A stretch of 64,000 bases of DNA from Clostridia bacterium (GTDB lineage: Bacteria > Bacillota > Clostridia > UMGS1810): NCBI GenBank assembly GCA_017621495.1, contig JAGATB010000002.1, positions 59,356 to 123,355 on the forward strand, in the 5' to 3' direction. This document shows positions 33,693-44,036 of the stretch, in pieces. Position numbers and translations under genes: made by a program. The notes beneath the pieces were generated by a model. It was given only the letters and a program-made list of their open reading frames with translations. It was not told where the DNA came from and did not search any database. The first letter of the stretch is position 1. Each line of letters starts with the position of its first letter.

Positions 33693-36254
33693 ATGAGAAT
33701 AAAAAAGATACTTAGTATAATTTTGGTTTTGGCAATGCTTAGTGTGAGCATGCCCATAACATCAGCTGTTGCGGCAGAGTCGGATTATGATAGTGTAGCG
33801 GTTAAGCTGCTGCAGAGCCTCAACCTTCTCAGCATCAGCGAGAACAATGACGACTTTTCTTTGGATGGCAGCACCACCAGAGGTCAGTTTGCCCTTTATG
33901 TGGCAAGGCTTCTGATGATAGATGAGGTCACCGGTGAGAGCGAGCAGTATTTCACAGATGTACCGAAAGATCACTTCGCTTATTCATTTATAAATGGCTT
34001 GGTGGATATGAATATCATCTCCAAGAGCTCGGATGGAAAGTTCAATCCTGATGAAAGTATAACATATGAGCAGGCAGTCAAAATTCTGGTGTCTGCACTG
34101 GGCTATTATCCTCACGCCATGGTGCGGGGCGGTTATCCCACGGGTTATCTCATAGTTGCTGAGGATTTGGATATTACTTACAATGTAAATATGACGGCAG
34201 GCATGCCTCTTACCAAGAAGGATGCAGTGCAGCTTATTTACAATTCATTAAATGTGGGTCGTGCGGAGGTGTCCTCCTTCTCCGGCGACTCCGTTAAATA
34301 CGAAGTCGGTGAGGACACATTCCTGTCAATGAGAGACATCTACATGTACGAAGGTCAGCTCAATGCAATTTATGAGACAGGCCTCACCTCTGCCTCCGTT
34401 GGCTTGGACAAAAATCAGGTAAGAGTGGGCAGCGATATATTTGACATAGGTTCCACCGGTGCAAGGAATTACTTCGGCGAGTATATACGCTTCTACTACG
34501 AGGAAGTAAGCGAGAGTGACAATGTTATATTGTTTATAGAGAGCAGCGACAGCGATGTTACCGAGCTTTCTGCAGATAGCATCGTTAAGTTCAGCAATTC
34601 CACATATTATTATGAAGCTGAAGACAACAAGACAAAGCAGTTGAGACTTGATGCAGGCTTTGACATCATATACAACAACAAGGTGCCTGCGAAATTCAAT
34701 GACAGCTACATGGTGCCCTCAAGCGGCAGTGTTAAGATTATAGACAACGGCTCCACCAATGTAAGCAGTGTGGTCATAATCTCAGAATACGAAAATCATG
34801 TTGTATCTGTAGTAGACAGAGTTAATGAAAAAATCTACACAAAATCCGGCAAGAGCGTTGACCTGTCAAAGCTGGAATACAATGTGTACAATGCAAACGG
34901 CAGTGCTATATCCTTTGACTCCATTAAAGAGAAGAATGTGCTTTCTGTATATGAGAGTGATGACAATTCTTCTGTGGATATATATGTCAGTGTCAACGAA
35001 GCCACTGGAAAAATTGATAGTATAACCCAAGACAGCTTTTATACATATGTAACTGTAAGCGGTACGGAGTATAAGCTTTCGTCCGGTGTTGAGATACCCT
35101 CCGTGGGTGATGCGGTTACACTTTATCTCGACGTCAATGATACTGTAGCGTGGATAGATAAGGATACTTCCTCATCCAACAGTTATGGTTATCTGCTGGG
35201 CGTAAGTGAAGGTCAGGGACTGGGTGCTGTTTTACAGGTAAAGGTGCTCACAACCACCGCAAAGCCGGAGATATTTATAATCAGCGAAAATGCAAAAATC
35301 AATGACAAAAGAATAGGCAGTGACAGCATCAAGACCATGAAAGATGCAGCAACTTTGTTAACAAATGTGGAGAAAAAGGTTATAAAATATGCCGTTAATA
35401 CAGCAGGAGAAATCAATTCATTATATATATATGACAGCAATTCAGATAACTATATACGTCATTTGTTGGAAGGAAAATACAAATATAACGCAAAGCAGCA
35501 GTCGTTCAATGGTCAGCTTACATTATCTGACGATGCTGTAGTGTTCATGGTACCTGAAGGTGCAGATGACGATGATTACAAAATCGGCAGCAAGAGCAGT
35601 TTTGGCAATGATAAATTCGTAGTTATTGACGCATATACATTTGGCGATACTCCCTTTGCAGATGTTGTCGTAAGAACTTCTGCCGGTTCGTCATTGGAGC
35701 GACTGCTGTCTGTGGTACAAAAGATTTCTAATGTAATTGATGAAAAGGGCGAAGAAAGAATCAAGCTTGAAATGCTTCATGGCGGTCAGACTGTGTCTTA
35801 TCTGCTCAAGGATGCAGAGCTTCTCGGAAATATAGAAAACGGTGACATAATAAGAATAGCTCTTTCATTAAATGATGATATAGAGGACGTGCTTCATGTG
35901 TATGATAGGAGTGAAAACAAGTATTTGCTCGATACTAACCCCTATGTTCCGGAGGCTGCAAACGGCTACTATTCATACAACAGAATTATCAGCGCAAATG
36001 CCTATAGCATGACAGAAGGACTGCTTAGAATAACAACCGGAGATCCTACCGCGGATGAAAAGAGCCTCACCTTTGAAAATTGCCTTGCTCCCAAATTTAC
36101 CGTATACATTTACGATGATGACAGGGATTCCAATATATGCAGGGTTGGCAGCTATCTTGATATTATAAGTTATAAAGATTCACCGGACGGGTATTCCAAA
36201 GTACTCGTTTCAACAAGCTGGGGTGACCCTGCAGAAATAGTAATAATTAACTAA
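33693..36254 (+). CDS. Large SLH-domain surface protein
   Basis: An 853-residue exported protein with a Sec signal (1-28, AVAAES). Residues about 30-180 contain N-terminal SLH-like repeats: LDGSTTRGQFALYVARLL, YFTDVPKDHFAYSFINGLV, FNPDESITYEQAVKILVS and LTKKDAVQLIYNSLNV. The remaining 670 residues are a repetitive beta-rich, Ser/Asp-rich architecture typical of S-layer-associated proteins, with no enzyme motif. N-terminal SLH plus a long beta region suggests a scaffold or S-layer-like protein at the wall. It is in the same transcription unit as the GH-A enzymes. No carbohydrate-binding motif could be recognised in the long tail. Confidence 0.82.
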   Translation: MRIKKILSIILVLAMLSVSMPITSAVAAESDYDSVAVKLLQSLNLLSISENNDDFSLDGSTTRGQFALYVARLLMIDEVTGESEQYFTDVPKDHFAYSFINGLVDMNIISKSSDGKFNPDESITYEQAVKILVSALGYYPHAMVRGGYPTGYLIVAEDLDITYNVNMTAGMPLTKKDAVQLIYNSLNVGRAEVSSFSGDSVKYEVGEDTFLSMRDIYMYEGQLNAIYETGLTSASVGLDKNQVRVGSDIFDIGSTGARNYFGEYIRFYYEEVSESDNVILFIESSDSDVTELSADSIVKFSNSTYYYEAEDNKTKQLRLDAGFDIIYNNKVPAKFNDSYMVPSSGSVKIIDNGSTNVSSVVIISEYENHVVSVVDRVNEKIYTKSGKSVDLSKLEYNVYNANGSAISFDSIKEKNVLSVYESDDNSSVDIYVSVNEATGKIDSITQDSFYTYVTVSGTEYKLSSGVEIPSVGDAVTLYLDVNDTVAWIDKDTSSSNSYGYLLGVSEGQGLGAVLQVKVLTTTAKPEIFIISENAKINDKRIGSDSIKTMKDAATLLTNVEKKVIKYAVNTAGEINSLYIYDSNSDNYIRHLLEGKYKYNAKQQSFNGQLTLSDDAVVFMVPEGADDDDYKIGSKSSFGNDKFVVIDAYTFGDTPFADVVVRTSAGSSLERLLSVVQKISNVIDEKGEERIKLEMLHGGQTVSYLLKDAELLGNIENGDIIRIALSLNDDIEDVLHVYDRSENKYLLDTNPYVPEAANGYYSYNRIISANAYSMTEGLLRITTGDPTADEKSLTFENCLAPKFTVYIYDDDRDSNICRVGSYLDIISYKDSPDGYSKVLVSTSWGDPAEIVIIN

Positions 36255-36267
36255 TGGAGAGAGTGTT

Positions 36268-39200
36268 ATGAAAAAAATTGCTGTATCATTCCTTTTGGTT
36301 ATAGTATTAAGTATATTTAATTTTTTTGTTGTTCAAGCCGAGGAGGATATTAATCAATCGTACGTAACTGAGGGAGAGAATTACACAAATACAAATTGGA
36401 CAAATTCGGACGGTAGCTTAATTATGAGTAATTCATCACTAAGCAACGAGAAATATGTTTGTCTCTCCGTAAATCCGGCTCAAGACACGGAGTATTATAT
36501 TGAATACAATGTCACTGTTCCGGAAGCAGGATATTATAATATGGAGATAGTTTCAACACCTCCGGATGAAACAACTTGGGCATCTCCCATATTTGCTTCG
36601 GTTAATAATGGAGACAATTATCATTTATCATCAGTAAAAACCGACTCTGTATTGAATGCATCTAATTTTGCAAAATACAGTGCCGATGCAGTTTATCTGA
36701 ACATGGGAACAAATACAGTAAAATTTTTTGTAAAAGACAGAATACCAAATGGTAAATATTTGTGCCTTATTGATTATTTCACATTTTCAAAAACACAGGT
36801 GGATCTTATCGGAATTTATTCTGATAGACCTATGATGGTATTTGAGAGCGGAAGTAATATTAATGTATATGTACAGGCAAATGGTTTTGTCCCGGATGAT
36901 GTGACAGTTGACTACACTCTATGTGATTATAGAGGTAATTCGGTTTTAGCCGGCTCAACTGTCATTGCATCCGGCACGAGAAAGGGAAATATTAACCTGG
37001 GTATACTTCCAAAGGGTAATTATACAATTTGTACCAATTATAATGATGTAGTGTTGAAGAACAACATTTCTGTTGTTGTAGCTGAGGATGAGCGTGCGGA
37101 GTATACTTCTACTCCGTTTGCTCTCGATACAAACTTCTATGGTGTATACTCAAAATACTCTAACAATAGAAAAATACTTGTAGACTATGCTAAATCTTTA
37201 AATTTGTTGGGTATCTCTTGGATTAGAGACAGAATCGAATTAAATGATACAATAGCACAAAAATCCGACGAAGGAATATCTGTAAACAGCAACAGAAACA
37301 TAGACATTGGCAGTATTGTATCTGCCAATTCTGATATTAAGATATCTACTGTAGTAAACAGCTTACCGCAATGGAGTAAATATGGTTACAGTAGTAAGCT
37401 TGACAGCAATTTGGTAGAAGTGTATGATTTGTTTAAAAGTTTAGGAGATAGTGTCGGTAATAATATTGATTGTTTGGAAATATTAAATGAAACAGATTTT
37501 GGCGGGTTTGTTACAAGCGACGACGGTCCTGATTTGTATGCTGCCTTTTTAAAGGCGGCTACCATAGGCATGTATGATTCAAATTCTGATGCATTTATCA
37601 GCACGCAAGGCTCCGCCAGGGCACCGGAATCCAGAGGAAAATACATAAAAATGTTGTACGAAAATGATCTCATGAAGTATTCATCAGTAGATAATTATCA
37701 TTATCATCAGAAAGTATCCGGTGTAAATAAGGACTATTATGAATTTACCGGCAAGGTCGGTATAGATTCAACAGAGGAACTGCAAGAAAAATTTTCAGTT
37801 GATGTACCGATATGGATTACTGAATCGGGATTGTTAATTGAAAAAGAAGAAGCAGTTGATTTATCTGTTAATGAACAATATGCACAATCAAAGTACATTG
37901 TAACATCGACAGTAGAATCGTTGGCAGCAGGAACCGATAAACACTTTTACTTCCTGGGTTCTGTGTTTCAAGGCACCGATTATACAACCGGTATAATGAA
38001 TAAAAACACGCGTTTCCCGGCATTTTATCCTGCCTACAGTTCTTTAGCTGCAATGACTTACGTTTTGGGTGAAGGAATATATGTCGGAAAATTAAATCAT
38101 AGCGCAATAAATGGATATATATTTGAAGATCACGAAAGCAAAGTATTGGTTTTGTATTCTGATGAATCAAAAAACATTACAATTTCACTCTCTGACAATG
38201 ATATAGAGAAATATGATATGTTTGCCAATTGCACTGTTATCAGTTCAAATGACGGTAATTATTTAATTGAGGTGGGATCGGAGCCCATTTACATTAAATA
38301 TCAGGGTGAACTTTATAATGATGTAATTACTACAGAAAATATATTACATTCAGATCCTGTTCAAAAAACATTCAGTATTTCCGACAGAGTAATTATTCAG
38401 CAGCAATATTCTGAGGCTTCAAGGGTAGGAGCAAGGCATGGCGGATATTATGTGGATGAAGATAATTGCACTGTAAATGTTATTGTAACAAATTTAAATA
38501 CTGAAACTGTGACAGGAACGATAACCGGATATTCATCCAATGACTGGAGAATAAAGGATAGTGAACGTGCCGTGACTATTTTGCCTTTTACGAGTCAAAC
38601 TCTATCATATGAAATTGAAAATTATGATTCAAGTGATGAATCAATCCTTTATTTTACGGGAAATTTTGACGGTAATCTGACATCAAAATCATCTGCTTAC
38701 GTTAATAGTGGATATTCATTATATGATGATTATACCAAGTCTCATTGGATAGCTTCTGCTAAGTACTCAGAAAAGAAGGGGTTGTATACCAAAGAGATAA
38801 ATACAGTGTCATATGATCAAACGGTAATGAGATTATTTACATATGATTCGCAAAATGCAACATTAGATAATGAACTTACGTATAACTTTGGAATATCTGC
38901 TGAAGATGCATATGATATTTGGGTTTTAACCACGAGAGCCGGAGTACCATGGATGACTGATTGGAGATATTCAGTTGATAGTGATGACTTTGCAAATCAT
39001 TATGTGAGTGAAAACGGCTATGTAGCAGATGTGTATTCTGTACTCGGACAATCTTTGTATTGGTATAAAATTAAGGCTTATCGTCAGCTTACTGAAGGCA
39101 ATCATAAATTCAAAATACGCGGTGATTTATTGAGAGACAGTACACCACAATATCTTTTCCACATAATTGACTCAATTGTAGTAGTTCCCTCTAAGTATAT

Positions 39201-40101
39201 GTGGAATCCTTCAAAAGATATAAATGAGAGCATTGTAACATATGAAAAATTAAAAATGATTAATGAAATGGATTTTTCATTATTGTCAGGTAATGTTCAA
39301 CTGCCGTCATCGACTGAGACGGGTGCAAGTATATCCTGGACTTCTTCAGATGAAAGTGTAATTTCCAATTCGGGAATTATATATAGAACTAATGAAAAAC
39401 AATATGCGACTTTAACTGCAACAATACGCTATAGAACATATACTTCTTCTCTACCTTTTAAAGTCAGCGTTTTACCAATATTGCATAGTGATGTTTTAGC
39501 TGAAATTATATTTGCGGATGCAGATAATAATGAAATTTCGGTATATGATAATAATATTAATAGTTATGTAGATATATCGATTGTTAACAACACGGATGAT
39601 ATTCTCGATGTTAATGTGAGTATAGAAGCATATATGGCTGACAGTACTAAGTTAGGAGCTACACAAAGCAGTTTTAATGTACAAAATAATTCCAGGGTTA
39701 AAAATAGGTATTTGATTTCAAACGAGTATGCCAATTCAGCATATTTATATAAAGTGAATGTATATGATGATGAGTCACAAAACATTTTATCCCGTGTTTT
39801 TTATAGTAAAATGGAATTTTTAAATGCTCCCTATATAAAAATTTCAACTGTGACTATATACGGAAAAACACAATTGCCACATGAGAATATTGCTGTTGTC
39901 ATAACTAAAGATGAGAATTATGTTACCGATAGCATGACTTTGGAACAATTGAAACAACAAATTTGCTATTTGAATGAAATAACGTCAGACGAAAGCGGAT
40001 ATTTTACCCTTAGTTTCAATATGGACACTGTAGAGGATTCTTATACCTGCAGAATATCTACTGTTGATGAAAGTGGCAGTATATCCCTAATTAATGAATA
40101 G
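36268..40101 (+). CDS. Secreted multidomain clan GH-A glycosidase, paralog 2
   Basis: A 1277-residue exported enzyme, related in its first 800 residues to the 28797 product. The order is: signal peptide (1-25); CBM6/35-like domain (ENYTNTNWTNSDG...YYIEYNVTVPEAGYY); beta domain; TIM barrel with acid/base Glu408 in EILNETDFGG and nucleophile Glu519 in IWITESGLL; Ig-like domain; a module resembling the WLE-type module (ending IDSIVVVPSKYMWNP); an atrophied bacterial Ig-like domain (SWTSSDESVISNSG); and two further beta domains. The gene is more AT-rich at third positions than the neighbouring paralogs, which hints at a different history. Substrate unknown. Confidence 0.82.
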   Translation: MKKIAVSFLLVIVLSIFNFFVVQAEEDINQSYVTEGENYTNTNWTNSDGSLIMSNSSLSNEKYVCLSVNPAQDTEYYIEYNVTVPEAGYYNMEIVSTPPDETTWASPIFASVNNGDNYHLSSVKTDSVLNASNFAKYSADAVYLNMGTNTVKFFVKDRIPNGKYLCLIDYFTFSKTQVDLIGIYSDRPMMVFESGSNINVYVQANGFVPDDVTVDYTLCDYRGNSVLAGSTVIASGTRKGNINLGILPKGNYTICTNYNDVVLKNNISVVVAEDERAEYTSTPFALDTNFYGVYSKYSNNRKILVDYAKSLNLLGISWIRDRIELNDTIAQKSDEGISVNSNRNIDIGSIVSANSDIKISTVVNSLPQWSKYGYSSKLDSNLVEVYDLFKSLGDSVGNNIDCLEILNETDFGGFVTSDDGPDLYAAFLKAATIGMYDSNSDAFISTQGSARAPESRGKYIKMLYENDLMKYSSVDNYHYHQKVSGVNKDYYEFTGKVGIDSTEELQEKFSVDVPIWITESGLLIEKEEAVDLSVNEQYAQSKYIVTSTVESLAAGTDKHFYFLGSVFQGTDYTTGIMNKNTRFPAFYPAYSSLAAMTYVLGEGIYVGKLNHSAINGYIFEDHESKVLVLYSDESKNITISLSDNDIEKYDMFANCTVISSNDGNYLIEVGSEPIYIKYQGELYNDVITTENILHSDPVQKTFSISDRVIIQQQYSEASRVGARHGGYYVDEDNCTVNVIVTNLNTETVTGTITGYSSNDWRIKDSERAVTILPFTSQTLSYEIENYDSSDESILYFTGNFDGNLTSKSSAYVNSGYSLYDDYTKSHWIASAKYSEKKGLYTKEINTVSYDQTVMRLFTYDSQNATLDNELTYNFGISAEDAYDIWVLTTRAGVPWMTDWRYSVDSDDFANHYVSENGYVADVYSVLGQSLYWYKIKAYRQLTEGNHKFKIRGDLLRDSTPQYLFHIIDSIVVVPSKYMWNPSKDINESIVTYEKLKMINEMDFSLLSGNVQLPSSTETGASISWTSSDESVISNSGIIYRTNEKQYATLTATIRYRTYTSSLPFKVSVLPILHSDVLAEIIFADADNNEISVYDNNINSYVDISIVNNTDDILDVNVSIEAYMADSTKLGATQSSFNVQNNSRVKNRYLISNEYANSAYLYKVNVYDDESQNILSRVFYSKMEFLNAPYIKISTVTIYGKTQLPHENIAVVITKDENYVTDSMTLEQLKQQICYLNEITSDESGYFTLSFNMDTVEDSYTCRISTVDESGSISLINE

Positions 40102-40151
40102 AAGACAAAATGTTTTTATGAATTTATTACTTTGTGAAGGAGAATTATATT

Positions 40152-43100
40152 ATGAGAATTAAGCGTCATATCACATTGTATGTTATATTATGTATGCTGG
40201 TATCTATATTAAATATACCTCAGGTTGGTGCAGAAGTGGGGGTAGGAGATACTTCACTTAATTATGCCTGGTTAGAAGCTGCAGATATGACCAAAGGCGG
40301 CGGAAGCTCACTTGCGAGCTTTTCATCGCCTACTGCGTCAGACAGAGTATCCGGTAGTGATTATTTCAGGGTTAACAAAAATACCGCACCTGCTGATACA
40401 AACGGATATTATGTGGATGCTCCGTTCTCGGTGGGAACAGAAGGGTCGTATGATATCTTTGTAAGAGGCTCTTATCTATCGTACAGTGCCGATAATGCAT
40501 CCCCGGTGGAACTGTCCGTAGACGGAACGGTATATGATGATGTAACTGTAGTGAATAGTGAAGGCTGGATAAATCCAAATACATCCGGCTCTACCACATA
40601 TCCTATAGGATGGCAGAAAATCACGGTAAATCTTACAGCGCAGGAGCATAATTTCAGATGGAGTATCAAAACTGCAAGCACTAAAGGGCTTTATTTCGGT
40701 ATTCTTGATGTAGTGATTGTAGTGCCCTCGGGTAGCGGATTTGAGCCGACACCTGCATCGAGTATATCATCTGCTTTTCCTGCAAAAAATTTAAGCGATT
40801 ATAACACATTGTTAAACGGCACCGATGATGAGGAAAGTGAATCAAGCTATATATGGCTTGAGGAGACCGACGCAAGCTACAACGGTTTTAACAGACACTT
40901 TACGGTAAATGGATTTTCTTCGGGGTATGCATATGGCTGTAACACGGAAACAACTCCCGGCTCGGAGGGATATTATCTGGAGTATGATTTTAGTGTTCCA
41001 AAGGCAGGTGAGTATATCATCTGGCTCCATGCTACCCAGAGCGACCATGCGCAGGCTTCCGATGCCAAAATATATGTTGACACTGTATTGCAGACGGATG
41101 AAAAATATGGTGCAGACAAATGGGCGGGGACAACATTTGTATATAGCTGGCGCAAGATTACGCTTAATCTTGCTGCAGGTGAACATAAGATAAAATATCT
41201 TATAGACACCAAGGAAACCAAGACCAATAAATATTACAGGGGTATGCTTGACTGCATATGCATAATGCCGTCTGATTATCTTTGGGATGGTCCGGATATT
41301 TCTACACGGCCTTACAAACCCATATATTTTGAAGCGGAGGAATATGCTTCTACTAACTGGAAGAACTCCGGCGGCAGTGTAATTACAGAAAATCAATCAA
41401 TGCGTGGCGGTAAGCGTGCTACATTATACTATAATCCCTCCGCAAATACGGAGTATTATATTGAATACAATGTAAATATGTCGGAATCAGGATACTACAG
41501 GCTTGATATGGCTTCCACGCCTCCGCAAGACAGCGGTTGGTCATCAAGAATTTATGCATCTGTCAATTCCGGCGCGGTTTATGATCTTGATGCCGTAAAG
41601 GCAGATTCATCTGAATCGTCACTATCTATGTATCGCTGTGATTCGGTGTACTTAAATAAAGGTAACAATACTATCAGATTTATAGTGAAAGATAGAGTTA
41701 CCAATAGCCTGTATGTATGCCAGATTGACTATTTTGTGCTTAGTCTTACAGATGTAAGCTTGGACGGTATATATTCTGATAACCCTTATATGGTATTTGA
41801 ATCCGATAAGCCGGTTGAGATATACGTACAGGCAAACGGATTTGTACCGTCAGATACCACTGTGAGCTACAGTGTAACGGATTATTACGGTACAGAAGTC
41901 AAAAACGGCAATGCAGTTATATCCAAGGGTGACCGCAGGGGAGCAATTGACCTTGGTATTATAAAGAACGGTTATTATAAGGTTACCGCAGAGTATGCGG
42001 GTTCAACCGTAACCAATGACATATCCGTGGTTATTCCTTTGTCGCAGCGCAGTGACTATGAAGACACTCCTTTTGCATTAGATGTAAATTTCTATGCATT
42101 ATATAATAAATACGCAGAGAATAAGGTAATGCTTTCCGAGTATGTAGAGACACTTGAACTTGCCGGTATTAAGTGGATAAGAGACAGAATATCACTTGAT
42201 GATGCCTATGCAGTAAATGACAACGGTACAGTTACTGTCAATGCCTCTAAAAATATTAACATAGGAAATATAATTAAAGGTAATTCTGACATCAAAATCT
42301 CTGCTGTCATAGACAAGCTTCCCTCGTGGATAAAGTCGGACTACAGCGAATTTGGTACGGATTATACATTAATTTATAATTTGTTCAAAGCACTTGGGGA
42401 TACCCTTGGAAACAAGGTTGACTGCTTTGAGATCCTGAATGAAACCGATAACGGTGGCGGCTCCGGCTATGATAATAACGGTGCAGATCAATATGCCGCT
42501 TTCTTAAAAGCGGCGGCTGCAGGTATAGCGGATTCCGCATCCAATGCATTTATCATAACCCAGGGCAATGCCAGATATCCGTATTATACCGGTAAATATC
42601 CGGCAGTGCTCTATGATAATGAGATATTTACTTATGCAGCCGCAGACAATTACCACTCACATATATTGGTAAACAGCGACGAAATAGGAGATTATGCTGA
42701 GTTTACAGGTATCTATGGAAATCAGGTAGTTGATAATCTGAAAAAGTCATATAATTCATCCGTACCCGTGTGGATTACGGAGGCAGGGTATCTGATTGAA
42801 AATCCGAGAACGGAGGACCTTGATCTTAATGAGAGCAGGGCACAGGCAAAATATCTGGTGACATCAACTGCCGAGTCTTTGGCTTCCGGTGTAGATAAGC
42901 ATTTTTATTTCTTGGGTATGCCATATGATGAAACAGCAAGCAGTACCGGTATTACATACACATGTGGTATCATGAATAAAAACACCCGCTTCCCGGCATT
43001 TTACCCTTCGTACAGCGCTATGTCTGCTATGACATATGTGCTGGGTGAAGGTCAGTACATAGGCAAAATCCCGCACAGCGATGTGTGTGCATATGCATTC

Positions 43101-44006
43101 AAAGACGGCGAAGACACGGTGCTTGTGCTGTATACCACCGGCAGCAGTCAATCATATGAAATTGATTTAAGCTGTACGCAGGCTGAGAAGTACGATATAT
43201 TCGGCAATATGACTGCACTTCAGACAGATGACGGTGTGTTTACGCTTAATCTATCATCTGAACCCGTGTATCTTAGGTTTACAGGAGATATAGATACTGT
43301 CATTGATACTTCATATGCAGATGAACTGATTTCACCTGTTAAGCCCATACTTTCCGATGCTGATAAGATAGTGATATCCCAGAAGTATTCAGATACATCC
43401 AAGAAGGAGGCGCGCAGAAAGGGATATTATATAGACAGTACAAACAAGACCGTTACAGTTACAGTGACCAACCTGAATAATACGTCAAAGGATATAACGG
43501 TAAGCGGATACTCAAATAACGGATGGACTCTTTCTCCGGCTTCTCAGACTGTATCTGTAGAGCCTTTTGCATCAAAGGACATGACATTTACCATAAATAC
43601 TGATGAGTATTATTCAAAGATATACTTTAAAGGCATGGTTGACGGAGAAGAAACTACATCGTCATGTGTATATGCATACGGCGGTTTTGCAGGGGTGGAT
43701 TTTGTTGATGGTGATGGTATGCATCTTTATACCTTAACAGCTGATAGTGATAACTATGCTAAGGTAATAATAAATAATAAGACAAGCCTTAGCAAAAAGA
43801 GTATAGATGTCTATGTGGCAGCTTATGATGAAATGGAAGAAAATCTGCTTTCTGTATCCAAGACAAGCGTCACAGCAAATATGCTCAGTTTGAGCGAAGA
43901 GTTGGTTAAGGTAAATCCCGTACAGGGTGCATCTGTTTATAAGGTTTATTTATGGAATTCTTCCCTGACACCTTATGCAGCGGTACACAAACTAAACAAA
44001 AACTAA
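40152..44006 (+). CDS. Secreted multidomain clan GH-A glycosidase, paralog 3
   Basis: A 1284-residue exported enzyme. After the signal peptide it carries two copies of the WLE-type module (YAWLEAADMTKG... and YIWLEETDASYNG...CICIMPSDYLWDG), then the CBM6/35-like domain (FEAEEYASTNWKNSGG), a beta domain and the TIM barrel with acid/base Glu764 in EILNETDNGG and nucleophile Glu877 in VWITEAGYL. Ig-like domains complete the C-terminus. It therefore combines the modules of the 27280 protein with the catalytic core of the other two GH-A paralogs. The ATG at 40152 follows AAGGAG; an in-frame GTG at 40134 overlaps that site. Probably acts outside the cell on the same glycan as its paralogs. Confidence 0.82.
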   Translation: MRIKRHITLYVILCMLVSILNIPQVGAEVGVGDTSLNYAWLEAADMTKGGGSSLASFSSPTASDRVSGSDYFRVNKNTAPADTNGYYVDAPFSVGTEGSYDIFVRGSYLSYSADNASPVELSVDGTVYDDVTVVNSEGWINPNTSGSTTYPIGWQKITVNLTAQEHNFRWSIKTASTKGLYFGILDVVIVVPSGSGFEPTPASSISSAFPAKNLSDYNTLLNGTDDEESESSYIWLEETDASYNGFNRHFTVNGFSSGYAYGCNTETTPGSEGYYLEYDFSVPKAGEYIIWLHATQSDHAQASDAKIYVDTVLQTDEKYGADKWAGTTFVYSWRKITLNLAAGEHKIKYLIDTKETKTNKYYRGMLDCICIMPSDYLWDGPDISTRPYKPIYFEAEEYASTNWKNSGGSVITENQSMRGGKRATLYYNPSANTEYYIEYNVNMSESGYYRLDMASTPPQDSGWSSRIYASVNSGAVYDLDAVKADSSESSLSMYRCDSVYLNKGNNTIRFIVKDRVTNSLYVCQIDYFVLSLTDVSLDGIYSDNPYMVFESDKPVEIYVQANGFVPSDTTVSYSVTDYYGTEVKNGNAVISKGDRRGAIDLGIIKNGYYKVTAEYAGSTVTNDISVVIPLSQRSDYEDTPFALDVNFYALYNKYAENKVMLSEYVETLELAGIKWIRDRISLDDAYAVNDNGTVTVNASKNINIGNIIKGNSDIKISAVIDKLPSWIKSDYSEFGTDYTLIYNLFKALGDTLGNKVDCFEILNETDNGGGSGYDNNGADQYAAFLKAAAAGIADSASNAFIITQGNARYPYYTGKYPAVLYDNEIFTYAAADNYHSHILVNSDEIGDYAEFTGIYGNQVVDNLKKSYNSSVPVWITEAGYLIENPRTEDLDLNESRAQAKYLVTSTAESLASGVDKHFYFLGMPYDETASSTGITYTCGIMNKNTRFPAFYPSYSAMSAMTYVLGEGQYIGKIPHSDVCAYAFKDGEDTVLVLYTTGSSQSYEIDLSCTQAEKYDIFGNMTALQTDDGVFTLNLSSEPVYLRFTGDIDTVIDTSYADELISPVKPILSDADKIVISQKYSDTSKKEARRKGYYIDSTNKTVTVTVTNLNNTSKDITVSGYSNNGWTLSPASQTVSVEPFASKDMTFTINTDEYYSKIYFKGMVDGEETTSSCVYAYGGFAGVDFVDGDGMHLYTLTADSDNYAKVIINNKTSLSKKSIDVYVAAYDEMEENLLSVSKTSVTANMLSLSEELVKVNPVQGASVYKVYLWNSSLTPYAAVHKLNKN

Positions 44007-44036
44007 ATAATAACAATATGAGGATGTGAATATACT

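Noticed and set aside
27280..44006. Cellulosome components
   Set aside because: No dockerin or cohesin repeats were found in any of the secreted proteins; SLH anchoring is present instead.
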